A stretch of 64,000 nt of DNA, from NCBI RefSeq assembly GCF_000317835.1, contig NC_019789.1:378501-442500 (forward strand), written 5' to 3'. The translations under genes were made by a program, and so were the position numbers. Within the stretch, counting starts at the first letter, position 1. Every line of letters starts with the position of its first letter. Origin of the DNA: Deinococcus peraridilitoris DSM 19664 (GTDB lineage: Bacteria; Deinococcota; Deinococci; Deinococcales; Deinococcaceae). The notes beneath the pieces were generated by a model. The model was not told the DNA's origin. It did not search any database and worked only from the letters and a program-made list of their open reading frames with translations. Positions 63,913 to 64,000 of this stretch are shown in pieces.

Positions 63913-64000
63913 TCAGGACGCCTGATGCGAAGTCACGTACGCACTCACGCCGGAAGCGCCAGGATGAAGCTGCCGAAGTGCCTCATTTGCGTCGAGCGAA
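63913..64000 (-). CDS. Possible C-terminus of a gene entering from the right edge
   Basis: An uninterrupted frame SLDANEALRQLHPGASGVSA, then YVTSHQAS and TGA at 63915-63913. Composition is coding-like, but 28 codons are too few to be sure; the stop lies inside a small hairpin. Confidence 0.3.
   Translation of the reverse strand, partial: SLDANEALRQLHPGASGVSAYVTSHQAS

Overview
The window is GC-rich bacterial DNA that looks like Deinococcus or a close relative. This is an inference from three things: chains of PAS/GAF sensor kinases partnered with short receiver-only regulators, the mix of IS families, and small dispersed hairpin repeats. No rRNA, tRNA or other taxonomic marker is visible. No CRISPR array was seen.

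Layout. 1-6563: a minus-strand run with a FAD dehydrogenase (tcuA-like), a tripartite tricarboxylate transporter (tctC-tctB-tctA) and a pair of short ChrA proteins, the second cut by the window edge, facing a divergent GntR regulator with a palindromic operator candidate between them. 7395-16043: signalling block with a TPR-GGDEF-EAL protein, a subtilase lipoprotein carrying a W-rich heptad repeat, a small unknown protein, a LOV-GGDEF blue-light sensor and a GAF/PAS/GGDEF/EAL protein. 16044-26415: a TPR histidine kinase, a truncated MHYT protein, a Bcr/CflA exporter and a 1204-residue multi-PAS kinase. 26676-31800: a frameshifted WapI-type immunity gene, a YdcZ-like permease, RidA with a threonine/serine dehydratase, and a HigBA-type toxin-antitoxin pair. 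31900-34130: IS256 and IS1 material. 34212-39675: an HNH protein, a beta-CASP metallo-hydrolase, a broken coiled-coil gene and a very GC-rich secreted TPR protein. 39911-50067: IS3, IS1-like and IS5 elements around one intact kinase, one receiver protein, and several broken kinase or GGDEF genes. 50064-58994: a membrane protein, a kinase-receiver-receiver operon, a degenerate pseudokinase and small unknown genes. 59031-64000: IS630, IS110 with structured flanks, a hairpin-rich intergenic stretch and a lipoprotein with a possible caspase-like His/Cys pair.

Two themes tie the window together. First, it is a sensory hub: four intact kinases, one pseudokinase, three receivers and three c-di-GMP proteins share related GAF, PAS, GGDEF and TPR modules, as if expanded by duplication. 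Second, it is an insertion graveyard: at least six IS families are present and many genes are truncated or frameshifted. A unit of about 40 nt that forms a hairpin occurs in two long dispersed repeats and also, as a single copy, inside the IS3 transposase gene, which suggests that this unit is itself mobile.
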